Part shown: positions 10,373-21,559 of the stretch, one piece after another | How positions within the stretch are numbered: the first letter of the stretch is position 1 | Layout: the number at the start of each line of letters is the position of its first letter | Assembly (NCBI GenBank): GCA_027924585.1 | Contig: BSBM01000592.1 | Coordinates: forward strand, 8,378,501 to 8,442,500 | Reading direction: 5' to 3' | Source: Larix kaempferi | Lineage: Eukaryota > Streptophyta > Pinopsida > Pinales > Pinaceae | Length of the DNA stretch: 64,000 nucleotides | Translations under genes and position numbers: made by a program | The notes under the pieces: generated by a model | The model's database searches: none | The model's input: only the letters and a program-made list of their open reading frames with translations | Told to the model about the DNA's origin: nothing

Positions 10373-13300
10373 TGTTAGATATTATAATGCTTATGTAATT
10401 TTACTATATGCAATAAAGTAATCACTCATTGTTTCCATCCATCCAGTATCTCTGACCCTTTGGTTTGAATCTTGAGTTGAGACGTTGACTTGTGAGATTA
10501 AGGAGATTTCCCCCACTTTGACCTCTGTATATGATAGACTCCATGTTGTTTTGTGTCTCGACTCTGGTTTGTGCAACAAAACTTACTGAAGCATTGATCC
10601 TTCTAGGCCAAGAGAACCCGTTGGTGTTGGGTCTTTAACCTAGGTAAGTTGGGATTCTGAAGCCTTGACCTCTCTGGTCAGTTACCCCCTATGTTTGGTC
10701 CTGATTGTGGATGATTCCCACTAGTTAACCCCATCCTTCACTTATGGGCCAAGAATACCCACTGGTGTTGTGACATGAGCTAAGACTAGTTAGTTTCCCG
10801 ATTTGTGTCAAATAGACTTGAAACAAGTGATCATATCATCATCACATGTATCTATATATCTTGATATATCCATAGAAATGCAAATGAAACGAAATGAAAA
10901 GTTCCCTAGATAAAAGCTGCAATTAGTTGTGCTTTTAAGCACATGCAAAATTTGAAGGGTCATATAAGAAGTGGGCCAAATAAAAGAAGATGCACATTAT
11001 TGAAAATCTAAATAATTGTTGGCCATGATTTTGATGTGATGGTTATTCCCACGGAGCCTATGGTTTTAATGTGGATGGAGCAAAGGGCAACTAATTCTAA
11101 GTGTCCTTTGAAACCTCAGAGTTACGGTTGACTGTGCACCTGGTATAGTGGTTCTAGAAAAGATCATCGCCGAGCCTGAATCAGGATTGGATGTGAGCTA
11201 TAGGACACTTGTTAAATTTGAAGGGACACTTATCAATCAACTTATCCCATTTGTGATACATCGCCCTTCCCTAGTGTTATATATCCTATACATGTCACTA
11301 TGGATCCCCTTGTATCCCTTTTCTCCAAGAGATCACTATGTTGAATTCAAAGGTCAAATCCCCTTATCCTAGCCTTGTTTTATCCACCTCACCCATAATT
11401 AGCAAAATGGTCATCTATAAATGAGTATACACTTGAGGCTATTACATAGAGTGATGTATTACTTCGATATAGACTTATTTTTTATGATTTTTATTTATGA
11501 TCGCCACTATGATTCCACTTAATATTTTAGTCTTGTTACTAATATAAATAAGGGAGCATTATTCATCCATTTGTACATGCAGGAGCAGTTATTTTTAGTC
11601 TGGGTCATTGTTTTGATCATTTTTTACCTAGTCAACCCAGTTTGACCAAGTCAACGACAGGGTCTAGGATGAGTTTGACCGATAGGGTTCGATTTTGGTT
11701 TCTCAAAGTGCTTTGATGTTCATTAGATGATCTCATGCTTCAGACAGTGATTTTTCAAGATGGATTGCATTATTTGTATTATTATCAGCATTTACGAGCC
11801 ATATTTTTATTATTTTGGCATGGATGAGATTCCATATATATTGCTTGATGGACATATGGAGTATGAGTACTCACTCCTAGTGGATTTAGACATTTTGAGT
11901 CCATTGGTGTATTCATTTTTCAGTTCCGGGAATAGGTACTTGATGATATGGCCAGATTACTTTCTAGTAGCAAAGTACCATGGAAAAATTGAATAATTAA
12001 AGTGAACGTGGACTAGCAAGGAATTCGATTTGGCTAAGTGGGGTAAGGAAATGGAATGATATTTGTTCGAGGGATTATTTTGATTCTCTAAACACATTCT
12101 GGCATGGTTTCCATTAGCATTGGGGTCCACAGTTATTTACTCTCCTTTTGGGGGCGTCATCTTCCATGGGGGTCACACTTCCTAGTTGTACCACCATGAT
12201 GACATGTTGTGTATTATGTTGATGTACTAGGGGGGTGTTAGTGGAGAGACTCTAGACCTCTTAACACCCCCCTCATTCATATTGTTATGTGGTACCATGA
12301 TATGTCTTATGATTATGTTGTTCCCCTAGGCTTCATTGAGCAAAGTGTGTCCCCCTCTTGTGAGTGATCTCATGTATTATGTCTGACACTTTATTTTCCA
12401 TTGATCTTGTTTTATTATGATTTAATCATAGCCGTCCATCTCTTTGGGATAGGGATTTTGCATCAAGAGATATATTTATTTGATCTCTCACTCATTGTAT
12501 GGGACTTTTGGCTCTTGGATATTCAACAATAGACAAAACTTTGTGAAGAAATCTTGTGTGATCTTTGATGAATATTCTCATACTTGATTGGAAATATTTT
12601 TTCTTAGACATGTGAGTATATCTATGCTACTCCATACCATATTTTGCAGAGGCCAAGTTTGTATTGCACGAGAGGAGTGCATTGGCCTCATTGAGGAAAA
12701 TCAATTTCACTTGGAACTCCATAGATCTCGCTCAAAAATGTAACTAAAGGAAAATATCATCATTGTATTTGGAGGTCGCAAGATTTCCAAGTAATTTCTT
12801 CCAAGATTTTTCTTGTTTTGGTTTCTATTCCATTAGTCACTTTAAAAACTTACGAGTTAAAATCCTCATTCTCTAGAAGTAGTATATTGGGTCACCTTTT
12901 CTGTTTGATATCGAAAACCCAAATTGGAATTCATCTAAAATGCTTAGAGACCAAATTTGATCTTAATCTGATTCCATTTTCACATACACTAGCATTGGTC
13001 CTCTTTGGGGCAATTCGCCCTCCTTGGGAAATTGATCATTTGGAATAGGTGGTGATCTGGGTGTTGCTTGATTTGCATCTAAAGTTCATATCTCACATCA
13101 AGTAACTAATTGGAGTGACAATAATCCATCATAATCCAAGTTTGTGGCCATTCTCCATCTTATTGCCTAAACCGTAGGTGGAGCAAATTGGGAATTTCTT
13201 TTTGGCACTTAATCTATCTAGATCTAATTTATAACTTTCATTGTGGAGATAAATATTTGAGGCTGATCGTTTCTTATACAATTAAGCCTCTCAACATGTA

Positions 13301-13619
13301 TTCAACACTTCAATTCCATGGTTATCTAATAGATCTGGAGTTATCAATTCAATGTATTATTGTTTTGGTTTTGTTTAGATTTGCTAGTGTGTGTCTTGCC
13401 TTATATGTTGGGCTTCATCGACTGAAAATGGTATCCCCCTTGATCCTACTTTTATCTTGATCTAAAGTGACAAGAGCCCATCCGGTGTGAAAACTACTTC
13501 ATTAGTAGTGGACGAGGCCCTTGCAGTGTCACTCGGTTTAGTTGCCCCGCCTCTACCACCTTGGATAGGATACCTTTAGTGGCAACTACAATCTAGGTGA
13601 TAACAAGTCCAATGTTCGC
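10373..13619 (+). other. 3' LTR start of outer element, then unassigned DNA
   Basis: The outer element's 3' LTR begins TGTTAGATATTATAATG at 10373. I could not place its end because the 5' copy is outside the window. The rest of this interval has no coding similarity I recognise; open stretches at 11760-11996, 12818-13048 and 13188-13460 lack domain signals. One strong hairpin is listed separately. Near 13500-13620 the sequence starts to resemble copia pol. Confidence 0.45.
12229..12273. other. Perfect 12-bp inverted repeat with 21-base loop
   Basis: AGGGGGGTGTTA (12229-12240) pairs with TAACACCCCCCT (12262-12273). The left arm looks like a purine tract joined to an LTR start (GGGGGG|TGTTAG), so it may be the relic of a retroelement 3' junction. 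Confidence 0.6.
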
Positions 13620-14700
13620 AGGCTGAAAAGGGCCTTGTATGGACTCAAGCATGCACTAAGAGCATGGTATTCCGAGATTGATGGATACCTATAGAGTATG
13701 GGCTTCACCAAAATTGAAGTAGATCTTAACTTATATTTTATATTTGTTGGGGTTGATCAACTTGTTTTGATGTTGTATGTAGATGAATTGTTTCTTATAA
13801 ATGCAAAGAAGCTCATTTAGAATGCAAGGCAGATATAGCCGTTGAGCTTAAGATGAAGGAAATTGGCATGATGTATTACTTATTGGGGTTGGAGGTTTGG
13901 AAGAGACTAGGGGGAATTTTCCTTGCATAGGGTAAGTGTGCAATGTAGATTCCGTGAGAGGTTTCAGATGGAGGATTGCAAACCTATGGCCATGCCTATG
14001 AAAAGTAATTTGAAGAAGGTAACAACTTCATATTCAGATATGGTGATCCCACGTTGTACAAGAAGTTGATAGGTTCCTTGATGTATTTGGTCAACACTAG
14101 GACATATTTTTTTTGCAATGAACACCTTGAGATAGTTCATAGTGGAGCAGATGTAGGAGCATTGGGTAGCTACAAAACATGTTCTTAGATACTTGAGGGG
14201 CACAATGGAGAATGAATTGAGATATCTTGGAGTTGGTGAGGTGAAGTTGTAGGGGTATACAGAGGAAAATTGGGAAAGCAATGTATCAAACAAGAAGAGA
14301 ACCTCTAGGCACTACTTGAGCTTGTGATTAGCAATGATATCCTGGTTCAACAAGAAGAATTCGTCAATGACACTCATTTCAGTAGAGGTAGAGTATATGG
14401 CAGCCAATACTACTAGTTGTGAGGCCATCTGACTTTGCAAGTTGCTTGCGGGATTATTTGATCAGGAGTTGGATACCACGATGATTTACTATTATAATTA
14501 GAGTTGTATCAAACTTTTTGAGAAACCAATGTTTCATGATAGTTCCAGGCACATCAAGATCGAATATCACTTCATCCAAACAAGATTCATAAGGGAGTAG
14601 TAAAGCTTCAGTATGTACCCCCATATTAACAAGTTGTTGATATTCTAACTAAGAACTTAGAAAGGGGAAGTTTGAAGCATTCAAATACAAACTTTAATTG
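13620..14700 (+). pseudogene. Third Ty1/copia pol remnant (RT-RNase H), heavily decayed
   Basis: Begins inside RT with RLKRALYGLKHALRAWYSEI and GFTKIEVDLNLYF, then VLMLYVDELFL, where the catalytic YVDD has become YVDE. Later parts, across several frames, resemble 'ERFQMEDCKPMAMPM', 'LIGSLMYLVNT', the DRKST block, 'SVEVEYMAA', 'VKLQYV' and 'DILTKNLERG'. No 5' half was found, so the copy is truncated as well as full of stops. It lies upstream of an LTR-like start at 14731 and close to element B, which inserted downstream. Confidence 0.75.
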
Positions 14701-14730
14701 GTGCAAAATTTCTTCCTCACTAATAGGAAG

Positions 14731-15457
14731 TGTTGAAGAATGTAGATCGGACAAGGACTTCCACACATGTTCAATGTGAACATGCTGAAAGTCGTTCGAG
14801 TTAATTCTATTTCGTAATTCACTTTATGATTAAAGTTAAAGTTGTATATTTAGTTGATTGAGTCTAATAAAGTGTATTTATACAATAGTGATTTAAACTA
14901 ATCTCAATCGTACATCTCATTGCAAGATTAGGGTTTCATATCAAATATAAAAGCAAGTCAAGATAGAGTGTCTAAACAAGTTTTGTTGGACAAGGATAGC
15001 GACCGAAAAAGAGAGAAGAATGTATCGGTCGGGAAGAAGGTATTGTACCATACTATTATGCGATAGATCCATACAATTATACAGGTTCGTACAACATGTA
15101 TTTAGTACAATAGGTTTGTATAGTTGTATAGACATATCTGTATAGGGTTGTAGAGCAGCAACAACTGGTTTCCTCATTTTTAATGTAGTTTGTACCTCTC
15201 TTCAAAAAGATGTACACCTCAGGTTGGGGCAATTTTTGTTAATTGTGCAGTAGTTGGTTTTAAGCAGCTATGGAGGTTTCCTTATAAGCTTTGATGAAGT
15301 TAATGATATGTTGATTTGAAAGAAAATCCATGTGCATGTGTGAAATTGTTTACGCTTATGTTATTTACTTTCCAACTATTTGTGAGATTGTTGCTATGTG
15401 AAGAAGTTCATTTTATGCAAATAAATAACTTGCTTCTTTAATTGAGAACAAAAGAAT
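14731..15457 (+). other. LTR-like and unassigned flank, interrupted by element B
   Basis: Starts TGTTGAAGAATGTAGATCGG after the pol remnant, where a 3' LTR would be expected, and has 'aataaagtg' near 14870. No matching 5' LTR is present, so this is tentative. The rest is AT-rich without coding signal. Element B inserted at 15458. Confidence 0.35.
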
Positions 15458-16026
15458 TGTTGAAATAATGTAACTTCGAAGAATATTCTACTTGTATTAT
15501 TCCTCCTTCAGGAGATGTCTTTAATGTAAAAGGTCATGAGGTAAAACCTCCATTGTAAGTCGGGTCATTAGTACCCAAAATAATGTAATATAAATATTAT
15601 TTGAGTCTCCCTAGAGAGGTCGGCCCAGTTACGTTAGTGAGGCTGACCTAGTTAGGTTAAATGTCAAGTAAAAGGTAAAGTATAAATAGAGAGTGTTTCC
15701 TCTCATTTGTACCATTCACTCACTCAAGCATTGTGCACTAGAGAGAAAAGGAAGATTGTGAAGGAGGAGGAGGTTGCTCTTGGCTCTAGAGTTTGGATTT
15801 TGTCTCTCTTCTTTATGAGACTTATTTCTTTGGGCATTGTACTTTGGTAATATATATTGAGGAAGTTCTTGCTGGGTTTTCTTTCCCTTGAGGGTTTCCC
15901 AGGATAAATTGTTGTGTACCTTGTGATTGTGCGTCTTTCAGAGATCTTATTTATGTTGTTATTGTGAATATGTATTAAATGATAATGAAGTAAGAATCTA
16001 AGTTATTACAGCATATAAACTTAACA
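15458..16026 (+). repeat. 5' LTR of element B
   Basis: 569 bp, TGTTGAAATAATG to AAACTTAACA. A TATAAATAGAGAGTG promoter core lies near 15682, followed by a U/R region with the same 'gaaggaggaggagg' stretch seen in the element A LTR. The 3' copy is 12 bp longer because of a short internal duplication (aggtcatgtaaa). Confidence 0.95.
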
Positions 16027-16038
16027 TGGTTTCAGAGC
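16027..16038 (+). other. Primer-binding site of element B
   Basis: TGGTTTCAGAGC directly after the LTR: the Met-tRNA site with one change (TGGTATCAGAGC is usual). Confidence 0.88.
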
Positions 16039-16405
16039 TAGACTGAAAAGAGCATCTTTCACTGAGGTAAATCTCTCTCCTTCTCCGGACAAGAAAAATT
16101 AGGGCTTTCTACTGAAGAATAATTTTGGAGTGCAAGTGACATTGGGAGTGCACCTCTCTAAGGCGCATCTTTTGGCACAGTGGCTAGATCTTCGAGAAAG
16201 TCAAACCCTAGTTTGATTTGGGACCAAAAAAACCAGAAACTGCAGTACCGAATTTTGCAAGTCCTATTTCAGGGGTTAAATCTCGGATTCTTCAAAAATT
16301 GATTGTACCAGCATACTCACCTCAGTCAAGCGCATCTTTTGGTGAGTTCAGTTTTCATTTTTTAGAAATTCTAATTTTTGGTCATTTTTTGTTCTTTGGG
16401 AAAAG

Positions 16406-17199
16406 ATGGCCTCAAGCACGAAGCTTGATGACAAGTTGGAAGGCATAGAAAATTTCTGTTCTTGGAAATACAGAATTTGACTCATTCTAGAAGAGAATGA
16501 TCTTGTGAAGTTTGTTAAGAAGTTGTGCCAGAACCTGCAAAAGTTGAAGCAAAGGAGAATCACAAGGACATGATTAGAGCCAAGAGGATCATAGTAGATT
16601 CCATCAAGGATCACTTGATTTCTCAAGTGTCCTCTAAGAAAAATCCTAAGGAAATGTTTGATTCCCTATCAAGAATGTATGAAGGAAATAACATTAATCG
16701 AAAGATGAATTTGAGAACCCAACTCAAAAGTACAAAGATGAATCAGGGTGAATCTATCCAAGAATACTTTACAAGGGTGTCTCAATTCAAAGAACAACTA
16801 GAAGCAATTGAAGACAACCTTGATGAAGATGAATTAGTGATGACTGCTTTCAATGGTCTTACTAGACCTTGGGATTCTTTTATCCATACCATGTGTGCAA
16901 GAAAGGAAAGTCTACAATTTGATGGTGTATGGGAAGAATGTGTTCAAGAGGAATCTAGAGTGGAAAATCAAGAAGCACTACTGAGATAGGATGATCAAGC
17001 TCTAGCTACCCATACTAAAAGAGGAAAAGGAAAATCACACTACCAGAAGGAAAATCATAAGGAGTTTCATCCTCCTAAGAAGTTTTAGAAGTACAAGAAA
17101 GGAAACTACAAGAAGATAGACTTATCTTCTTATCAATGTTATCATTGTGATAAAATGTGACATATTGCTAAAAATTGTCCAGTAAGAAAAGAAGAATAA
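16406..17199 (+). pseudogene. Ty1/copia gag (element B), near-complete with frameshift and stops
   Basis: The ATG at 16406 starts MASSTKLDDKLEGIENFCSW, the usual copia Gag N-terminus. A stop follows KYRI, and a frameshift near 16520 leads into the long open stretch 16525-16989 with the capsid core: MIRAKRIIVDSIKDHLISQV, NPKEMFDSLSRMYEGNNINR, MNQGESIQEYFTRVSQFKEQ and DELVMTAFNGLTRPWDSFIH. A zinc knuckle near 17140-17180 reads CYHCDKM-stop-HIAKNC, correct CX2CX4HX4C spacing with one stop inside. The frame closes at 17199. Gag packages element RNA; four or more lesions make this copy inactive. Confidence 0.87.
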
Positions 17200-17269
17200 C
17201 AAAAGACATCATGCTCATTTTGTCGAAGAAATGAAGAAGTAGAAGAACCTCCCAGGAAGTTACCAAAGG

Positions 17270-17558
17270 AAGAAATTGAAGAATATTTATTATAATAGTG
17301 GTGCTTCAAAGCACTCTCCCCAATCTTGAAGAAAAGGACTCCCCTCAGAAAGTTTCACTAGGAGAATAGGAGAAGCCACATACAAGCTTGATTCAGGAAC
17401 CCAGATGAAGATGAAGGATAAGACTTGATCAACATTATAGATCATAAGCAATAAAAGCACATGACCTTAGAATCAGATAATGGAGTAGAGCTCAGACATT
17501 CCAGTAATCCCCTACAAGGAAGACTAGGATCAAAAGAGATCCTACCAAACAAACTAAG
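17270..17558 (+). pseudogene. Protease/integrase scrap (element B)
   Basis: A protease relic reads YNSGASKHSP near 17290, where intact elements have an aspartic DSGASxH site; the catalytic Asp is Asn. Near 17468 LESDNGVEL matches the integrase LRSDNGxE block. Between and after them most of integrase is missing. The last codons before the intron-like interval resemble those at the same place in element A. Confidence 0.6.
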
Positions 17559-17972
17559 ATAAGTATTTGAATTGTCATTTTATCAAATTGTTTAAATTAT
17601 ATCGTTCAGTTATGTACATATATTCCTAGATTAGGACATGTAGTATGCATGTTAGATCAGTTGCATTAATGAAGAATATACTACTAATATGTATGTGATG
17701 GGTAAGTAGCCTATTGTGCTATACAACATTCCATTGCTACTTATCTAGAGTGAAACCTCTTTGCTGACATATTGGGAGCAGTGCACGCTCTTGATGATGT
17801 TCTGGTAGAGATGGAAGGCATCTAGAAAGTTACCGTATGCATACGGGATATGGATGAATGTTGTGTTGAAACATTGGATAAGATAGTTGCATGACTGTGA
17901 GACCTATATCTTTATACATTATAATTGATTTTATGAAATGTTTATAATCATGAAACTAAAATTGACTTGTAG
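17559..17972 (+). other. Intron-like interval in pol of element B, homologous to 5344-5738
   Basis: 414 bp opening ATAAGTATTTGAATTG and closing GACTTGTAG before GAAAGATCG. Many stretches agree with element A, for example 'tatacaacattccattgcta' and 'gaaacctctttgctgacat'. No coding signal. Pol-derived sequence lies on both sides in both elements, so the interval was present in their common ancestor. Confidence 0.6.
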
Positions 17973-18221
17973 GAAAGATCGTGTATACTCTCTTACAAGA
18001 AAATAATGATGAGACTTGTTCCGAAGAAAGAGTGACGATGACATTTAAGAAGACTTATAAAATCAAGCATACTACAGATGAACAAAGTGAGAGTGAGTTG
18101 AATATGAGAAGGCGTTGCCTTCATGGAAAACGGTGTATATTACACTAGGTAAATGGTGTAATTGAAGTAGAAGAATATATCAAGTAACCTCCAAAACTCA
18201 GAACTCTCTGCAGAGAACCAC
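17973..18221 (+). other. Scrambled RT-derived sequence
   Basis: Short matches to RT in mixed frames: 'YKIKHT' near 18058 and a decayed duplicate of the GVIEEEVYIEQPP segment near 18150-18190, which occurs again intact at 18325-18365. Suggests a local rearrangement or duplication at the RT N-terminus. Confidence 0.4.
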
Positions 18222-19504
18222 ATGTGTCAACATGAAAAAGTATATGTAGAAGATGTAGCTCTCAGAGTTGCAAAACTGATGAAGTGGAAGTTACACCAAA
18301 TGGATGTGAAAACAACTTTCCTGAATGGTGTCATTGAAGAAGAGGTGTACATAGAACAACCACAAGGGTTTGAAGTTGAAGACAGAAAGATGCATGTTTG
18401 CAAATTGAAGAAGGATCTGTATGGGTTGAAGCAAGCTCCAAGAGCTTGGTATGAAAGAATTGATAGTTTTCTGACAAGCTTGGACTTTACCAAAATTAAA
18501 ACTGATCCTAACCTTTACTTCAAGATTATGGATGATGAACCTGTCATATTATTGTTATATGTGGATGACTTATTCCTGACAGGTAATGAGAAGCAAATCT
18601 CAGAATATAAGAAGAAGCTCGCTGTAGAATTCGAGATGAAATACCTTGGCTTTATGCATTATTTTCTAGGTCTTGAAGTATGGCAGAGCCCAGAAGGAAT
18701 CTTCTTTAACCAAGGGAAGTATGCAATAGAAATATTGAAAAGATTTGATATATTGGAATGTAAATCCATGGCCACACCCATGGATACAATTTGGAAGTTG
18801 TTGATGCTTCATTGGAGTTAGTGGATGAGACACTATACATGCAGATTGTTGGGTCATTGATGTATCTGACAAATACTAGGCCAGATATATGCTTTACCGT
18901 GAACACTTTGAGTCAATATTTGGTTGATCCCAAACGTGTTCATCTTATAGCTGCAAAGCATGTGATGAGGTACCTAAAAGGTACGATAGACTATGGTCTC
19001 AGGTATACTAGAGATCATGACTTCATATTGTATGGTTACACAGATTCAGATTGGGTAGGAAGTGTCTCAGACAGAAAGAGCACTTCAGGTGGATGTTTCA
19101 GTCTAGGGTCAGCCATGATCTCATGGTTGAGCAGGAAGCAGTCCAGTGTTGCTCTCAGCATTGCAGAAGCAGAATATATTGCAGCCTGTTCTGCTAGTTG
19201 TGAATCCATATGGCTTCAGAAGTTGTTATCAGGTCTATTCGATATGGAATTGGATACCACAGTGATTCTATGTGATAACCAAAGCTGCTTGAAGATGACA
19301 AAGAACCCTGTGTTCCATGATAAGTCGAAGCACATAGAAATACCGTACCTCTACATTCGAGATATGGTGTAGAAAGGAGTTGTAAAGCTCCAATATGTAA
19401 GCACAGATGAGTGAGTTGTAGATGTGTTGATTAAGCCTTTGTCTCGTGTGAAGTTTGAGCACTTTCAAGACAAGCTTGGTATAGTCCATAAGGACTTCCC
19501 TTGA
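18222..19504 (+). pseudogene. Ty1/copia reverse transcriptase-RNase H (element B)
   Basis: RT: WKLHQMDVKTTFLNGVIEEE, KKDLYGLKQAPRAWYERIDS, PVILLLYVDDLFLTG (catalytic YVDD intact), GLEVWQSPEGIFFNQGKYAI. Near 18800 a frameshift leads to the connection and RNase H part: MQIVGSLMYLTNTRPDIC, KHVMRYLKGTIDYGLRY, YTDSDWVGSVSDRKSTSGG, SIAEAEYIAACSASCESIWL, LCDNQSCLKMTKNPVFHDKS. A stop follows RDMV at 19370, and reading continues through VVKLQYVSTDE, a stop, and KPLSRVKFEHF to the natural end at 19504. The N-terminal RT fingers region is missing. It is the best-preserved pol in the window, but broken by the frameshift and two stops. Confidence 0.9.
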
Positions 19505-19529
19505 AAGGGGGAGTAGTGTTGATGTTACT

Positions 19530-20110
19530 ATGATGGCACAATTGTGGGATTGGTCATCCTTAGACAATGATCCCATAATTTTGAAAGGAAGGATAATCTT
19601 AAATGTTGATCCTTAGACTAAAATCCTGTAATTCCGAAAAGAAGGATTGTGTCAGATGTGAGTGTTGGACTGAATCCCTTAGTTCTAAAAGGAAGGATTG
19701 TCCATGATCCCATAGTTCCAAAAGGAAGGATTACCAGTGTCGTTGGAATGAATCCCATAGTTACAAAAGGAAGGATTGTCCATGATCCCATAGTTCTGAA
19801 AGGAAAGATCACTAGTGTTGTTGGATTGAATCCCATAGTTCCGAAAAGGAATGATTGCCCATGATCTCATAGTTCCGAAAGGAAGGATCACCAGTGTTGT
19901 TGGACTGAATCCCATAGTTCCGAAAGGAAGGATTTTCCATGATCCCATAGTTCTGAAAGGAAGGATCACTAGTGTTGTTGGACTGAATCTCGTAGTTCTG
20001 AAAGGAAGGATCACCAGTGTTGTTGGACTGAATCTTGTAGTTCTGAAAGGAAGGATTGTCCATGATCCTGTAATTTCGAAAGGAAGGATCACCAATGTTG
20101 TTGTCATATC
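19530..20110 (+). repeat. Tandem array in the 3' UTR of element B (alternating ~33 and ~45 bp units)
   Basis: Built from two unit types ending in 'atagttccgaaaggaaggat': a ~33-bp type with 'tgtccatgatcc' and a ~45-bp type with 'caccagtgttgttggactga'. They mostly alternate, giving a ~78-bp higher-order unit, with two long units in a row near 19965-20050. Both strands and several frames look open (for example 19685-20239 minus) only because the repeat lacks stops. Confidence 0.88.
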
Positions 20111-20119
20111 AGGTCTTAT

Positions 20120-20345
20120 ACTGATGTGTTGTAGATGATGATGTTCCAACTTCGTGCTGTAGATGATGATGTTCCAGCTTCGTGCTATAAATGATGATGT
20201 TCCAGCTGTGTGTTGTAGATGATGATGTTCCAGCTTCATGCTACAGATGATGATGTTCCAACTTCGTGCTGCAGATTATGATGTTCCAACTTAGTGCTTC
20301 ATATGATGATGTTCCAGCTCCTTGCTGCAGATGTTGATGATGTTA
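20120..20345 (+). repeat. ~27-30 bp tandem repeats, 3' UTR of element B
   Basis: About seven units of 'gatgatgatgttccagcttcgtgctgta' type, followed by a short TTG run near 20480-20500. Confidence 0.8.
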
Positions 20346-20522
20346 CAACAAACTGTTCTAGTTGCTGATATTGATGTTGTTGAAGAACTTCCAATGATTT
20401 ATAGATGTACCAACCAATGTTCCAGGTGATGTTGATGCCTCCTCCTCCCTCCTTCCAATGATGTTGTGTAGAGCCACACTTGTTGTTGTTGTTGTTGTTG
20501 TCAGTAGAATACCCTTCTTGTT

Positions 20523-20531
20523 AAGGGGGAG
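20523..20531 (+). other. Polypurine tract of element B
   Basis: AAGGGGGAG directly before the 3' LTR. A second similar tract, AAAGGGGGAG near 19505, directly follows the pol stop codon, so the arrays lie between two purine tracts. Confidence 0.8.
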
Positions 20532-21112
20532 CGTTGAAATAATGTAACTTCGAAGAATATTCTACTTGTATTATTCCTCCTTCGAGAGATGTCTTTAATG
20601 TAAAAGGTCATGTAAAAGGTCATGAGGTAAAACCTCCATTGTAAGTCGGGTCATAGTACCCAAAATAATGTAATATAAATATTATTTGAGTCTCCCTAGA
20701 GAGGTTGGCCTAGTTAAGTTAGTGAGACCAACCTAGTTAGGTTAAATGTCAAGTAAAAGGTAAAGTATAAATAGAGAGTGTGTCCTCTCATTTGTACCAT
20801 TCACTCACTCAAGCATTGCGCACTAGAGAGAAGAGGAAGATTGTGAAGGAGGAGGAGGATTGCTCTTGGCATTAGAGTTTGGATTTTATCTCTCTTCTTT
20901 ATGAGACTTATTTCTTTGGGCATTGTACTTTGGTAATCTATATTGAGGAAGTTCTTGTTGGATTTTCTTGCCCTTGAGGGTTTCCCAGGATAAATTGTTG
21001 TGTGCCTTGTGATTGTGTGTCTTTCATAGATCCTATTTATGTTGTTATTGTGAATATGTATTAAATGCTAATGAAGTAGGAATCTAAGTTATTACAACAT
21101 ATAAACTCAACA
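20532..21112 (+). repeat. 3' LTR of element B
   Basis: 581 bp, matching 15458-16026; first base is C where the 5' copy has T (cGTTGAAATAATG). Ends AAACTCAACA. Contains a 12-bp tandem duplication near 20601-20625 that is absent from the 5' LTR. Confidence 0.95.
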
Positions 21113-21559
21113 AGAACAACAATCAACTAGGGTTTGGAATTTTCACATGGTTCTCATTGTCATGTACAAAAATTTCAAATAACTTCTTGTAACTCATTGG
21201 GGCCTCTTATTTGAAATCATTGTTCTCTATAATGATAACATCATTTAATTTTTTGTTTCTTGCTAGATTTTGAGGTTCTACCAATTTTATTGCCTCAAAT
21301 GTCCCTCCATAATCATCTGTGAGTTGTCTTAACTTGAGAACTCTTTGGGTTAACTTCCAATAAATTTATAGCTATAGATTATCCCACTTGTCTCTCTTTT
21401 GACAACTAGTATGGATCTTGTTTTTTTATTGTTAGCTACTGAAAAAGATTATGCCACTAGCCCCTCTTTTGAAGACTCGAATGAAGCTTGGGTATCATTG
21501 TCATGTGAAAAAATGTTAGATACCTTCTTGCAACACATTGGGGAATCATATTTCAAAGC
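21113..21559. other. Unassigned sequence right of element B
   Basis: Two decayed related stretches (about 21140-21230 and 21480-21560) share 'tcattgtcatgt', 'cttcttg.aac.cattgggg' and 'tatttcaaa' words, indicating an old internal duplication. No gene recognised; the 67-codon open stretch 21399-21602 has no known domain. Confidence 0.4.

Larger units (their letters stand above)
15458..21112 (+). mobile_element. Element B: Ty1/copia LTR retrotransposon
   Basis: Plus-strand element with LTRs at 15458-16026 and 20532-21112. Flanks are AGAAT (15453-15457) and AGAAC (21113-21117), a 5-bp target duplication with one mismatch. Primer-binding site at 16027. Contents in order: gag with zinc knuckle, scrap of protease/integrase, intron-like interval, RT and RNase H, a long tandem-repeat 3' UTR and the polypurine tract. 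It is related to element A by LTR sequence, pol sequence, the intron-like interval and the presence of 3' UTR arrays. Integrase is mostly deleted and RT lacks its N-terminus, so it is not autonomous now. Confidence 0.95.

Noticed and set aside
13188-13460. 90-codon plus-strand open frame rich in hydrophobic residues
   Set aside because: Random AT-rich open stretch; hydrophobicity is what AT-rich DNA encodes by default. No signal peptide or family match.
19685-20239. 184-codon minus-strand open frame with PSFRNYGIQSNNTGD-type repeats
   Set aside because: It follows the tandem array of element B exactly, is open in other frames as well, and lies in the 3' UTR on the opposite strand; a repeat artefact.
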